Translations under genes and position numbers: made by a program | Notes under the pieces: model-generated | What the model saw: only the letters and a program-made list of their open reading frames with translations | Told to the model about the DNA's origin: nothing | Database searches by the model: none | Assembly: GCA_034505955.1 (NCBI GenBank) | Contig: JAPDQK010000013.1 | Span: forward strand, 54,746 to 118,745 | Reading direction: 5' to 3' | Source of the DNA: Zhuqueibacter pondensis | Lineage (GTDB): Bacteria; Zhuqueibacterota; Zhuqueibacteria; Zhuqueibacterales; Zhuqueibacteraceae | Length of the DNA stretch: 64,000 nucleotides | Part shown: in pieces, positions 24,494 through 33,866 of the stretch | Position numbering within the stretch: position 1 is the first letter of the stretch | Layout of the letters: each line of letters opens with the position of its first letter

Positions 24494-25606
24494 TCATACC
24501 GAAATTTTCAACTGCCCTCGCAAAAAGTCAAGAACACCCAGCAGGCGAGTTTCCAGCGAGCGCCTATTGGCAATAGTGCCTGACACCACACAAACATTCC
24601 GTTCACTCACCATGACCCGATCCTTGCCTTTGTGTTTTGCGGCGTAGAGCGCGGTGTCGGCGCGTTGCAACAACTGATCAAAATCTTTATCCTCGAGACT
24701 GACGGTGGCGATGCCGATACTCACAGTAATCCGGATGTTCAGATCGTCGGTGTGCAAACGCATTTGCCGAATGTTGTGCATGAGGTTTTTGCTGGCCGCG
24801 AGCGCGCCCGCGCTGTCGGTCTCCGGCATGACCACCACAAATTCCTCGCCGCCGTAGCGTCCCACCATATCCACGGCACGGATGGAACGCCGTATGGTAT
24901 TGGCGAGCAGTTTCAGGACCTGGTCACCGGCCAGGTGCCCATGGCTGTCGTTGATGGATTTGAAATCGTCGACGTCGATGATCATAATGGAGAATGGGGA
25001 AACATACCGTTGCCAGCGCAGCCATTCCGCCGTCGCTCTTTCCAAAATGACGCGCCGGTTGAGCAGACCGGTGAGCGAATCTTCGCGGGACATCTTTTTG
25101 AGCTTGTGATTCGCCTTTTTGAGCTGCAGATTGGCACGACGCAAGTCTCGCGTGCGTTCCGCCACTTTGGCTTCCAGGTCTTCATTGGCCTTCTGCAGCG
25201 CTGCTTCAGCCCGCTTGCACGCGCGCCGCACCTCTGCGTCTTGCAGTTCCCGTTGAATGGCCAACCCCAACCGTGCCAAATTGTTTTTGGTGAGGAAATC
25301 ATGGGCCCCGGCTTTCATGGCAGCCACCGCAGCTTCTTCACCGACCGCACCTGAAACGATAATGAAAGGTTCATCGATCCCGCGTTCCCGGTACAATGCC
25401 AAAGCTGCAAGTGCGTTGAAGCGTGGCATGGCATATTCGGCAATGATCACGTCCCACGCTTGCTTGTCGAGGGCGGCATTCATGGCGGCGAGGGTATCAA
25501 CCCGTTCGAACTCGGGATCATAGCCACATCGTTGCAACTCCTGAAGCAACAAGGCGGCATCATCCTGTGAGTCTTCGATCAGTAGAACACGAAGTGGTAT
25601 ACTCAT
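24494..25606 (-). CDS. Receiver-GGDEF diguanylate cyclase with altered phospho-site
   Basis: A 370-residue response regulator. The receiver domain (1-120) has the acidic pair ED at 11-12 and Lys107, but the phospho-acceptor position is Glu57 (WDVIIAEYAMP) instead of Asp. A coiled-coil (125-170) leads to a GGDEF domain (175-340) with GGEEF at 252-256 and an inhibitory RxxD site at 243-246. It should make cyclic di-GMP from GTP, with product inhibition. The ATG at 25606 follows TTAAGGACTAAG; an upstream GTG at 25672 overlaps the kinase stop. It is paired with the PAS kinase just upstream, but phosphorylation by it is doubtful given Glu57. Confidence 0.88.
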   Translation of the reverse strand: MSIPLRVLLIEDSQDDAALLLQELQRCGYDPEFERVDTLAAMNAALDKQAWDVIIAEYAMPRFNALAALALYRERGIDEPFIIVSGAVGEEAAVAAMKAGAHDFLTKNNLARLGLAIQRELQDAEVRRACKRAEAALQKANEDLEAKVAERTRDLRRANLQLKKANHKLKKMSREDSLTGLLNRRVILERATAEWLRWQRYVSPFSIMIIDVDDFKSINDSHGHLAGDQVLKLLANTIRRSIRAVDMVGRYGGEEFVVVMPETDSAGALAASKNLMHNIRQMRLHTDDLNIRITVSIGIATVSLEDKDFDQLLQRADTALYAAKHKGKDRVMVSERNVCVVSGTIANRRSLETRLLGVLDFLRGQLKISV

Positions 25607-25668
25607 CTTAGTCCTTAATTTGGTACACACCTGTTTTTGTATTTTGCGCTCCGACCTCATGAATCGAC

Positions 25669-28212
25669 TCACAGCGCATCATGTTCGACCGCTTTCTCCC
25701 TCACCGCGCCATTTTCCGTGGGCAGTTCGATGATGAAGCTGGTATGCTCACCGGGCTGGCTTTCAACGTAAATCTCGCCGTGGTGATCTTTGATGATCCC
25801 GTAGCTGATGCTGAGGCCCAGACCGGTTCCCTCGGTCCGGCTTTTGGTGGTAAAAAATGGATCGAAGATTTTGGGCAGGACCTCGGGTGCCATGCCGATG
25901 CCGGTGTCGTAAAATTCGGTGCGAATGAAATGCCGGCCATTGCGCTGCAAGGCGCTGGCAACGATTTTGAGCACTTTATTTTCGTGATAGCCGGGGTATC
26001 TCTCATTCAGCGCATGGTGCGCGTTGCTCAGCAGATTGATGAACACCTGCTGAATCTGCTGGCTGCGGCATTTGAGCGGCGGTAGTTCTTTTGGCACTTC
26101 GCAGATCAGCGTGATGCCGTCCTTGCGCAAACGATGACCCATCAAATGTAGCGAAGCCTCGAGAATTTCGGGAAGACTGGTCCAGGTTTGTTCCTGCGGT
26201 TGCTGACGGGCAAAGGTCAGCAAATTGTGCACGATCTTGGTCACCCGGTTGCTCTCGTCCAAAATACCCTTCAGCAACAGTTTTTCTTCATGATCTTTTG
26301 CCGGGCGATCATACAGAATCTGCGCGTAATTGATGATGCCGGTCATCGGGTTGTTGATCTCGTGGGCGACCCCGGCGGCCAGCTCGCCGAGTGACGCCAG
26401 TTTTGCGGTTTGTTGCATTTTCTGCTGCAGCATCTCGCGGGCGCGCGCGCTGTGCACCGCGGCGGTGATGTCGCGCAGCGCCACGATGGCGCCGATCAAT
26501 TGCAGGCGTTCGTCGTACAACGGCGCGGTATTCACGGAAAGATATTTTTCACGTTCGTCCTTGCAAATCTTCAGCCGATAATCGCTGATCCGTTGTTGCG
26601 CATGGAGCGCAAGATGAATCGGATTGTTCTTCAGCGGCAGGCTGCGGTCGGCGAGTGTGCGAATCTCCCAGCCGTTTTTGAATTCCGTGAAGCGCGCTTG
26701 CATCAGCTCGATTTGCGAGCTCTCCAGGATCTCCTCGAGCGCACGGTTGCTGATGAGCAGATAGCCGTCGCGATCCAAAACCGCAATGCCGTCAGTCATG
26801 GTGCGCAGCAGCAGCTCGCGCAGCTCGGCAGCGCGGTGCAATTCAACTTCGTAAAGTTTTTTCTCGGTGATGTCGCGTGCGATGCCCATGTACAAATCGT
26901 CTGTGATGGGTGCGGCATTGAGATCGATCGTGCGCATGGGAAGTCGGCAGTTGCTCGGAGAAGAAGTTTCGACAAATTCCGAATTGGGTTGAATGACCAG
27001 CTCGCCGCGGAACGAGCGCCGCGCCAAAATATCGCTGATCTGTTCCTCGGTGGCAAGCATTCTGGCAATCACCCCGCTCAGCTTCGATTTCAGCAATTCT
27101 TCACGCGGGCATCCCAACATTCGGCATAACGTTTCATTGACTTCAATAAAGCGCAGCTCGCGGTCCACGACAAAAATTCCGTCGAGGGCGTCCTGAATGA
27201 GATGGCGATATAATCCCTCGGAGCGCTGCAATTCTTCCTCGCGGAGTTTGAGGTGGGAGGCCATGCGATTGAACGATTTCCCCAGGAGCACCAGTTCATT
27301 GTGGCCGCTGAGGTCGATGCGGTGGTCGAAATCGCCACTGCCAATCCGTTGCGCGCCCTCGATCAGCCGGCGCATCGGTTGGTGCAATCCCCGACTCAGA
27401 ATCAGCGCCAGCGCGACCCCCACGCCGACGAAGATCGCCATGATGATGAAATTCAATCTATAGAATTTCGATCTTTGCTGGCGGACAAAAGCAAGGTCGT
27501 AATCTATGCGCAGGAAACCGGCAAGGATCGCGGGTGGCGGGTTGTCGTGCCCGTTGCTTTTCGTTTCCATGTCAAGACTGCCTGGCTCCGCTTTGATAAA
27601 AATGGGACGAATGGTCACAATGGCTTGTTGCCGGCCGTTTCGACAGATGAGGTAATTGGTTGGCTTGGATTCATGGGGCAGCTCTGCCATCAGGCTATCT
27701 AATGCAATCTCAGGTGCGAAATCCACGGCGCCCCGGCCTTGAATCGGCCGCCGGTCGGTTCCGTAAACAACGCAACGAAGAATGTCATCCGCTTTGAGCA
27801 AATCATCGAGTTCCTCCCCGAGTCGTTCATGGTCTATGCTTATTGCTGCCGTCTTTGAATGATTGCTCGTCAGGAGGGGGCTCAAATGCATTGTTCTGTC
27901 GGCAGCAGTGTTCTGGCGTGGAGGACTTTGGGATGTAAACAAAGGCGCAAGCTGGCGGACGGCATGTGTAGTACGAGCCAGGCCACTTTCAAAAGCCTGT
28001 TGGAGCAGGCTGGGTTGTATCAAGAGCAGACCGACGATGGTAACGATCAAACCATAAGTGACCACCAGCAAAATGGCGCCGGCGAGCAGACGTCTGCGAA
28101 AGCTCATGCGCGCAACGCGCCGGTCGAGAAATTCTTGTGCTCCCTCCCAGCGATGGAATAACCATCCCTGAATATCACCACGGAATTGATTTAACCCAAG
28201 ATTTTGAAGCAT
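25669..28212 (-). CDS. Membrane sensor histidine kinase (HAMP, two PAS, HisKA, HATPase)
   Basis: An 847-residue kinase. Membrane helices lie near 39-66 and 253-273, with a roughly 185-residue periplasmic sensor between them. Then follow HAMP (274-327), two PAS domains (about 335-450 and 460-582), a HisKA domain with phospho-His617 (LAAGVAHEINNPMTG), an N box (VFINLLSNAHHAL), G1 DTGIGM, an F box and G2 GTGLGLS in the HATPase (713-832). AGAGGGAC precedes the ATG. The next gene is the GGDEF protein, with stop/GTG overlap, so they form a transcription unit. The periplasmic ligand is unknown. Confidence 0.93.
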   Translation of the reverse strand: MLQNLGLNQFRGDIQGWLFHRWEGAQEFLDRRVARMSFRRRLLAGAILLVVTYGLIVTIVGLLLIQPSLLQQAFESGLARTTHAVRQLAPLFTSQSPPRQNTAADRTMHLSPLLTSNHSKTAAISIDHERLGEELDDLLKADDILRCVVYGTDRRPIQGRGAVDFAPEIALDSLMAELPHESKPTNYLICRNGRQQAIVTIRPIFIKAEPGSLDMETKSNGHDNPPPAILAGFLRIDYDLAFVRQQRSKFYRLNFIIMAIFVGVGVALALILSRGLHQPMRRLIEGAQRIGSGDFDHRIDLSGHNELVLLGKSFNRMASHLKLREEELQRSEGLYRHLIQDALDGIFVVDRELRFIEVNETLCRMLGCPREELLKSKLSGVIARMLATEEQISDILARRSFRGELVIQPNSEFVETSSPSNCRLPMRTIDLNAAPITDDLYMGIARDITEKKLYEVELHRAAELRELLLRTMTDGIAVLDRDGYLLISNRALEEILESSQIELMQARFTEFKNGWEIRTLADRSLPLKNNPIHLALHAQQRISDYRLKICKDEREKYLSVNTAPLYDERLQLIGAIVALRDITAAVHSARAREMLQQKMQQTAKLASLGELAAGVAHEINNPMTGIINYAQILYDRPAKDHEEKLLLKGILDESNRVTKIVHNLLTFARQQPQEQTWTSLPEILEASLHLMGHRLRKDGITLICEVPKELPPLKCRSQQIQQVFINLLSNAHHALNERYPGYHENKVLKIVASALQRNGRHFIRTEFYDTGIGMAPEVLPKIFDPFFTTKSRTEGTGLGLSISYGIIKDHHGEIYVESQPGEHTSFIIELPTENGAVREKAVEHDAL

Positions 28213-28704
28213 GTCCCTCTGCCTCCATCCGTGAAATTACAGCGATTATGCTGAGGTAATCAGGATGAAACCGGAATTCAATAACGCCGCGGGTGAGAGC
28301 ACAAGAATTCTTTTTAGTCATCAGCTTTGGCAGAAGAATTTGCATTGTGATCGTAAAATTGTTCACCATGAATTTGAATTCCGCATCCCAAAATCAATTT
28401 ACCCCGATAATTCACGAGCTTAATCGTAGATCTGAATCCAAATAGAGTATGGCTCGTTTATACACTGTTTGCATGATTGGAGTTCAGAAAAATATTGTTA
28501 CAGGGTCGCTGGCCGGGTGTCAATCAAGGATGGAAGTGCAATGGCAAGCAATACCCTCCGATAAAGTCCCAAGACTTAAGGCATTCGTTAACCCTTTTAA
28601 AATCAAATCAGTAACGCATGCCATTTTGGTTCAATCGTACCCAGGACTTGCACAACAGCTATATTATGATACAAGCAGAGCAGAAAAGTGCGGAAAAATA
28701 AAAA
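28213..28704. other. Non-coding gap with repeat copy
   Basis: About 490 bases with no supportable gene. CCCGATAATTCACG at 28403-28416 is identical to one arm of the foldback element at 31755. The region is AT-rich towards 28690-28720, which supplies the T-run of the kamA terminator. Confidence 0.4.
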
Positions 28705-28755
28705 TAAAATAAAAAAGAAAAATGCCCGCAGCGTAATCGACCAGCCTGCGGGCAT
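28705..28755 (-). terminator. Terminator of kamA
   Basis: Perfect 10-bp stem (ATGCCCGCAG at 28722-28731 with CTGCGGGCAT at 28746-28755) followed on the minus strand by TTTTTCTTTTTT. It lies 48 bases past the kamA stop. Confidence 0.88.
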
Positions 28756-28802
28756 GGGAAGACCCCGAGCTTGTTGGACAATTGACTTGACGATATCACC
28801 AT

Positions 28803-30266
28803 CTACAGCAATTCATGATTGGCTGTGGCGATCGGCTGGCCAAACTGAATAACCGGACTGGTTTCCGTGCCGATGCCAAAGGGCTGCCATTTATGCGTAT
28901 CCTCGCTGCGCAGGCGATGTTTGGCGCCACCACGCGAGTGTGTCTCCTCGAATCCTTGCGGCTCGATGCTCAAGCCCTCGCCATCCAGGAGACCGGTTAT
29001 ACCGGTTTGCCCAGGCTCGGGACGCTTGGCTTTGCAGTACGGGCATTTGCTGGCATCGTGTGGCTGATATTCAATTGGCTCCTCGTAGGTGCTGATGTAG
29101 CCCTCAAAATTGCGCAGCACCACTTTGTGATCCGACATGCTCAGCAAATAATTCGGCATAAGTGGAATCTTGCCGCCGCCACCCGGTGCATCGATCACGT
29201 AGGTCGGAATGGCATAACCGGAAGTATGGCCGCGCAACGCCTCGATGATCTCGATGCCCTTGGCAACGGGAGTACGGAAGTGGCCGGAGCCTTCCACCAA
29301 ATCGCATTGATAAAGATAATAAGGCCGGACGCGAATTTTCACCAGCTCATGCACCAGTTTGCGCTGCACATGAGGACAATCGTTGACGCCGGCGAGCAGA
29401 ACGCTCTGATTGCCCAGCGGCACACCGGCACGGGATAGTTTGTCGCAGGCCAGCGCAATCTCCGGCGTGATTTCTTTCGGATGGTTGAAATGCATGTTCA
29501 CCCACAACGGATGATAGCGCGACAGCGTCTCGCACAGCTCGTCATCGACACGCTGCGGCAAAAAAATGGGCACGCGCGTGCCGATACGAATGATTTCAAC
29601 ATGAGGAATGGCACGCAAGCGCGCGAGCAGATTGTCGAGAACCTTGGGTGGCAGGACAAAAGGGTCGCCGCCGGAAAGCAGCACATCACGAATTTGCGGG
29701 GTGCGCGCGATATAATCAATTTGGGCGTCATACTCCGTGCGGCTGAACTGCGCCGAAGGATCGCCAACAATGCGGCTGCGCGTGCAATAGCGGCAGTAGC
29801 TGGCACATTGCGTGGTGACGAGCATCAATACGCGGTCGGGATAGCGATGCACCAAACCGGGAACGGGTGAATGGCGATCCTCCGCCAGCGAGTCTTCCAT
29901 CATTGCCGTAAAGGGAACCATTTCCGCATCCGTCGGAATCACTTGTTTTCGGATGGGACAAGCGGGATCATCCGGATCGATCAAGGCCGCGAAGTAAGGC
30001 GTGATGTCCACGCGAAACAAATTGTTGGCGCTCAGGGCCTTTTTTTCGCCGGCCGTGAGATTTATGATTTGAGACAACTCCTCGACAGTGTTGAGGCGGT
30101 TTTTGAGCTGCCAGCGCCAATCATTCCATTGTTCGTCGGGAATGTTGGCCCAGATTTTAGGCCGCGGGGTACGGGAGGGCTGGCTTGTTGCTGGTACGGC
30201 TTTTTCTGTTGAACCTGCCGAGGAGCCGGTGCCGGAATTTTGCCGTAATTGAAGATTGTCAAGCAT
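28803..30266 (-). CDS. kamA: Lysine 2,3-aminomutase (radical SAM)
   Basis: A 487-residue radical SAM/PLP enzyme converting L-lysine to beta-lysine. The cluster motif is C154-x3-C158-x2-C161 (TTQCASYCRYCTRSR), SAM contacts are in LLSGGDPF, and the PLP lysine is K366 in PGGGGKIPL. A Cys pair near the end (KCPYCKAK) matches the metal site of KamA dimers. Length and the C-terminal extension favour KamA over EpmB (about 340 residues). Beta-lysine may serve as an osmolyte via N-acetylation or enter lysine fermentation; no partner genes (ablB, kamDE, efp) are adjacent. The Ser/Pro-rich first 35 residues are unusual. A glutamate 2,3-aminomutase activity cannot be excluded. Confidence 0.9.
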   Translation of the reverse strand: MLDNLQLRQNSGTGSSAGSTEKAVPATSQPSRTPRPKIWANIPDEQWNDWRWQLKNRLNTVEELSQIINLTAGEKKALSANNLFRVDITPYFAALIDPDDPACPIRKQVIPTDAEMVPFTAMMEDSLAEDRHSPVPGLVHRYPDRVLMLVTTQCASYCRYCTRSRIVGDPSAQFSRTEYDAQIDYIARTPQIRDVLLSGGDPFVLPPKVLDNLLARLRAIPHVEIIRIGTRVPIFLPQRVDDELCETLSRYHPLWVNMHFNHPKEITPEIALACDKLSRAGVPLGNQSVLLAGVNDCPHVQRKLVHELVKIRVRPYYLYQCDLVEGSGHFRTPVAKGIEIIEALRGHTSGYAIPTYVIDAPGGGGKIPLMPNYLLSMSDHKVVLRNFEGYISTYEEPIEYQPHDASKCPYCKAKRPEPGQTGITGLLDGEGLSIEPQGFEETHSRGGAKHRLRSEDTHKWQPFGIGTETSPVIQFGQPIATANHELL

Positions 30267-30438
30267 GAGTCGCGCTCCTAATTTTTAAGTTTGAGTTATT
30301 TATTTTTTCTTGTTTTTGCAAATCTCGAGCACCAATTAAAATACGAAAACTTTTGCAAAGTTCCAAGAAATTGTGCATCTTATAATCTGCTGTTGGGAAT
30401 CCGTTGTTTGGAATCGGAGTTCAAATTGCAGGAGCGCC

Positions 30439-31650
30439 ATGAGATCACCTGAGCAGCAGAAGTATGCCGCCGCACCGGAAACTGCAGTGCAAGAATTCAT
30501 CGGCCTGGTTTCCAACATCCCGGTACTGCAAAATGTTCCGAAAAGTCTGCTTCGACAGTTGACCCCCGAGATGTTGTGCAGTTATGCCGATGGCGAGATC
30601 ATTCTTCAGGAGGGTGAGCCTGCCGACCGGCTGATTGTGATTTTGAAAGGCTCGGTTGAGATCATCCGGGGTGGCGTTTTTCTTGTTTCCCGCACCGTCA
30701 ATGAAATAATCGGCGAGCAGGGCGTGGTTGACGAGGTGGTCTACAGCGCCACTGCCGTCGCCTGGGGACCGGTGCAAGTGCTCGCCATTCCCGCGCCCCT
30801 GGCAAAAAAATTTTTGAAGAATTATCGTTTCACTCTGAATCTGATCAAGGTACTTTCCGCCAAATTACGTGAGGCCACGGGCGACGAGGCGGTGCGGTTG
30901 GCGCAGGAAGAGAAAATGTTCGCGGCATTCCGCAGCCATGTACATCCACGCGTCCTGGATGAGCTGCTGGCCCAGGGCATCGAGAATTACGGCGCGCCGC
31001 GATACCTCGATTGCGCGATTCTGTTCGCCGACATTCGCTCGTACACCTCGCTCTCGCTGGAAGCAACCCCGGAACAGATCGTCAATGAATTGAGCCGCTA
31101 TCTCGACGGCATGATCGAAATCATTCATGCGCACGATGGCATGATCGACAAATTCATCGGCGATAATGTGATGGCAGTTTGGGGGTTCACCCAAACCGAT
31201 TCCGGCAAACATCGTAAAGCGGCATTTGCCGACACTGTGCCGGCATCGTTTACCACAGTTCTCAATGAGTCACTGCCCTCATCAACCCCGACTAATTTCC
31301 AGAAAAATTTGGTCGTAAAAGCATTGGATTGCGCGATCGCGATGTGGAAGGCGGCACAGAATTATTCGTTCCGCGGCCGGCCGATTCAAATCGGCATTGG
31401 GCTGAATTACGGTACGGTGTTTTGCGGCAACGTCGGCAATGACCGCAAGCGGCAATTCACGGTCCTGGGCCATCCGGTCAATCTGGCCTCGCGTTTTGAG
31501 TCGTTGGCCAAGGATCTGAATGTGCCAATCATCGTGGGCGAGAATTTTTACTATCAGCTTCCGCCGGATCGCCGCGCGCAGTTTCGCGAGTATCGCAACG
31601 TCAAAGTGCGCGGTATTGATGCCATTACGTGCTATGGGTGCATTATCTGA
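30439..31650 (+). CDS. Class III adenylate/guanylate cyclase with cNMP-binding domain
   Basis: A 403-residue soluble protein. A cyclic-nucleotide-binding-like domain (about 30-140; MLCSYADGEIILQEGEPADRL) precedes a class III cyclase catalytic domain (about 185-400). Catalytic features are LFADIRSYTSLS (first metal Asp), FIGDNVMAVWG (second metal Asp), GIGLNYGTVFCGNVG and VLGHPVNLASRFE (transition-state Asn/Arg). An insert of about 40 residues (SGKHRKAAFADT...) separates the two halves. The ATG at 30439 follows AGGAGCGCC. It transcribes divergently from kamA. Likely makes cAMP under feedback or input from the N-terminal domain; cGMP cannot be excluded. Confidence 0.9.
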   Translation: MRSPEQQKYAAAPETAVQEFIGLVSNIPVLQNVPKSLLRQLTPEMLCSYADGEIILQEGEPADRLIVILKGSVEIIRGGVFLVSRTVNEIIGEQGVVDEVVYSATAVAWGPVQVLAIPAPLAKKFLKNYRFTLNLIKVLSAKLREATGDEAVRLAQEEKMFAAFRSHVHPRVLDELLAQGIENYGAPRYLDCAILFADIRSYTSLSLEATPEQIVNELSRYLDGMIEIIHAHDGMIDKFIGDNVMAVWGFTQTDSGKHRKAAFADTVPASFTTVLNESLPSSTPTNFQKNLVVKALDCAIAMWKAAQNYSFRGRPIQIGIGLNYGTVFCGNVGNDRKRQFTVLGHPVNLASRFESLAKDLNVPIIVGENFYYQLPPDRRAQFREYRNVKVRGIDAITCYGCII

Positions 31651-31754
31651 AATTAGCCTGAGTTCGTATTTGAAAAGTCCCGATAAGCTACGCCTGTAGG
31701 GGACGACATGTCTATAGCAACGAGGCCTTTCCCCGCTTCAAGAAACCCTGTTAG

Positions 31755-31859
31755 CCCGATAATTCACGCGCTGTGTAAATCGACGCCGTGAGATACTGTT
31801 ACGCTTATTATCTCACGGGGTTGGCTCAAGCCTGAAAATGTGGCTCATGAATTATCGGG
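31755..31859. repeat. 105-bp nested foldback element
   Basis: Outer arms CCCGATAATTCACG (31755-31768) and its near-complement ending at 31859 (one mismatch) enclose a second perfect pair, CCGTGAGATA (31786-31795) and TATCTCACGG (31809-31818). It fills most of the 435-bp gap between the cyclase and phytase genes, which otherwise shows only one degenerate 13-bp repeat unit near 31686. Confidence 0.65.
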
Positions 31860-32085
31860 ATTTAAACGAGTATATGTTACGACCCTGGCACGGCAGTTGT
31901 ACGAACATTATCTCGGTGTCATGATCGAGTACTGGAATTCCAGATTTCCGGCGCGGTGAAAGATCAGCGGGAACATCGGTTTTTACCTTTTTGTATTTCT
32001 CATCGACGGAATTGCAATTTGACATGATCGCACTGCCGGAAACGGTTCGAACAGGACGTTCATTTTATTGTGAAAGGATTGAAAC

Positions 32086-33549
32086 ATGTCTTTCCGACGC
32101 AACTGTTTTCGCCTCGTCCTCAGTATTACAGAACAACTGCTGAAAACATTGATTATTACTTTGACTGCGGCAGGATTGATGGTGGTGGCAGCAACCAAAA
32201 CGTGCGCACAAAATATACCCGCAACGATTTCCGTGACTCCGAAGGTCAGCACTTCGGCGGTCAAGGATGATGCAGATGATCCGGCGATTTGGATTCATCC
32301 CACGGACCCGGCCAAGAGCGTTGTTATCGGCACTGACAAAGGAACGAGTGGCGGACTCTACGTCTGGGACTTGAACGGCAAACAGCTTCAGTATGTGCCC
32401 TTGGGCCGTCCCAACAATGTGGATGTGCGTTACGGCATGAAAGTCGGCGGCCAGCGCATGGATATTGCCGTGACCAATCTCCGCAGCACGAAAGAGATGA
32501 AGGTTTTCAAGATCGACCCCAGCAATGGCACCTTGATCGATATTACCACCAGCGGTGGCATCCCCACTCCGGAATTGGATGATCCTTATGGCATCTGCTT
32601 GTACCAGCGCCAATCCGACGGCGCCATGTTCGCCATCCAAAGTACGCAAACAGGTGCCACCTCCAATCTGCATCAGTGGCGCCTCGAAGACGATGGCAAG
32701 GGTAGGGTCAAGGGAACGTATGTGAGAACCTTTGGCAACAATTCCATCAAAGATTATGTCGAAGGATTGGTGGCGGATGACGAGCTGGGCTATGTTTATG
32801 CTTCTGACGAGCCCAATGCCGTTCGGAAATATTATGCCGATCCTGATCGTGGAAATAACGATCAAATCGTTGCTTTTGCGACGGGCGATGGTATTTCCGG
32901 AGATCGCGAGGGCTTGGCGATTTACAAATGTGCGGGTGGAACCGGCTATCTTCTCGTCTCCAGTCAAGGGAATACCACGGTAAAAGTATATCGTCGTGAA
33001 GGCGAAGTTGGCAATCCCCATAAGCATACCCTGGTCACCACCATCAAAACCAACGGCTCGAGCAACACCGATGGCCTCGATGTGACCAACCGGCCGACTT
33101 CGGAAAAATTTCCCAAAGGCTTTTTGGTGACGCACAATTCCTCCGGGAATCAATTCAATCTTTATCCCTGGGAAATGATTGCGCAGACTTTTTTGACCAT
33201 TTGCCCGGGCACGCCACCAAGTGCGGTTCAAGCAGAAAGCAACAACGCGCTTCCGGAGGAATTTGGACTCGAACAGAATTACCCGAACCCGCTGCGGGCA
33301 TCTGCCTTCAATCCTTCCACCGTGATCCCATTTCATTTAAACAAATCCATACATGTAAAATTGACCATCGTGAATATCATGGGCCAGGCCATACGCACTT
33401 TGGTCGAAGGACAGATGCCGGCAGGCGAGCATTTGCTCAACTGGGATGGCCGCAGCGATGCCGGCGAAGTCGTTCCCAGCGGGACATATTTCATCTGCAT
33501 GGAGAAGGGTAATACGGTTCAGGTAAAACCGCTTCTGCTGGTGAAATAA
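32086..33549 (+). CDS. Secreted beta-propeller phytase with sorting C-terminus
   Basis: A 487-residue protein. A signal sequence (about 1-42, ending TCAQN) precedes a six-bladed beta-propeller phytase domain: VKDDADDPAIWIHP, GTDKGTSGGLYVWDL, DVRYGMKVGG, DYVEGLVADDELG and GDREGLAIY carry the Ca-binding acidic clusters of the family. It removes phosphate from phytate outside the cell. The last about 90 residues (FGLEQNYPNPLRASAFNPST ... SGTYFI) are the type IX secretion-type FlgD-like tail. GAAAGGATTGAAAC precedes the ATG. It is monocistronic. Confidence 0.92.
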   Translation: MSFRRNCFRLVLSITEQLLKTLIITLTAAGLMVVAATKTCAQNIPATISVTPKVSTSAVKDDADDPAIWIHPTDPAKSVVIGTDKGTSGGLYVWDLNGKQLQYVPLGRPNNVDVRYGMKVGGQRMDIAVTNLRSTKEMKVFKIDPSNGTLIDITTSGGIPTPELDDPYGICLYQRQSDGAMFAIQSTQTGATSNLHQWRLEDDGKGRVKGTYVRTFGNNSIKDYVEGLVADDELGYVYASDEPNAVRKYYADPDRGNNDQIVAFATGDGISGDREGLAIYKCAGGTGYLLVSSQGNTTVKVYRREGEVGNPHKHTLVTTIKTNGSSNTDGLDVTNRPTSEKFPKGFLVTHNSSGNQFNLYPWEMIAQTFLTICPGTPPSAVQAESNNALPEEFGLEQNYPNPLRASAFNPSTVIPFHLNKSIHVKLTIVNIMGQAIRTLVEGQMPAGEHLLNWDGRSDAGEVVPSGTYFICMEKGNTVQVKPLLLVK

Positions 33550-33866
33550 GAAAAAATTGGCATTGTTACGTTCACTATCTTGTTCCGAAGAAACTGCCCA
33601 GAAACCAATTGGCCGGTATTCGAACGCATCGGGTTGCTGACAACGATTTTTAGCTTCGCGATCAGCCAGTGACTTACAGCGGCGTTTTTTTCTACTTAGG
33701 CAGATTTAGTCGATATTTGATTGGCGAAATTGAGCAGTGGTAAGCCCACAGCGTAAGCCTGCAGCCGTAGGCTGCGGGTGAATAAATGGAGTAAGCTAAC
33801 TGTGCACCACTACGCTCATCGAAACCCACTCCGTGAGGAGTGGGCGCAACAAACTTCGTTACCACC
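33550..33866. other. Gap between convergent genes with a hairpin
   Basis: No gene. A perfect 8-bp hairpin CCCACTCC-GTGA-GGAGTGGG (33825-33844) lies just past the peptidase stop, but without a T-run. A degenerate 13-bp repeat unit (CTGCAGCCGTAGGCTGCGG) lies near 33760. Confidence 0.5.

Noticed and set aside
28449..28712. 87-codon frame in the gap before kamA
   Set aside because: No family, poor ribosome site, and low-complexity AT-rich end.
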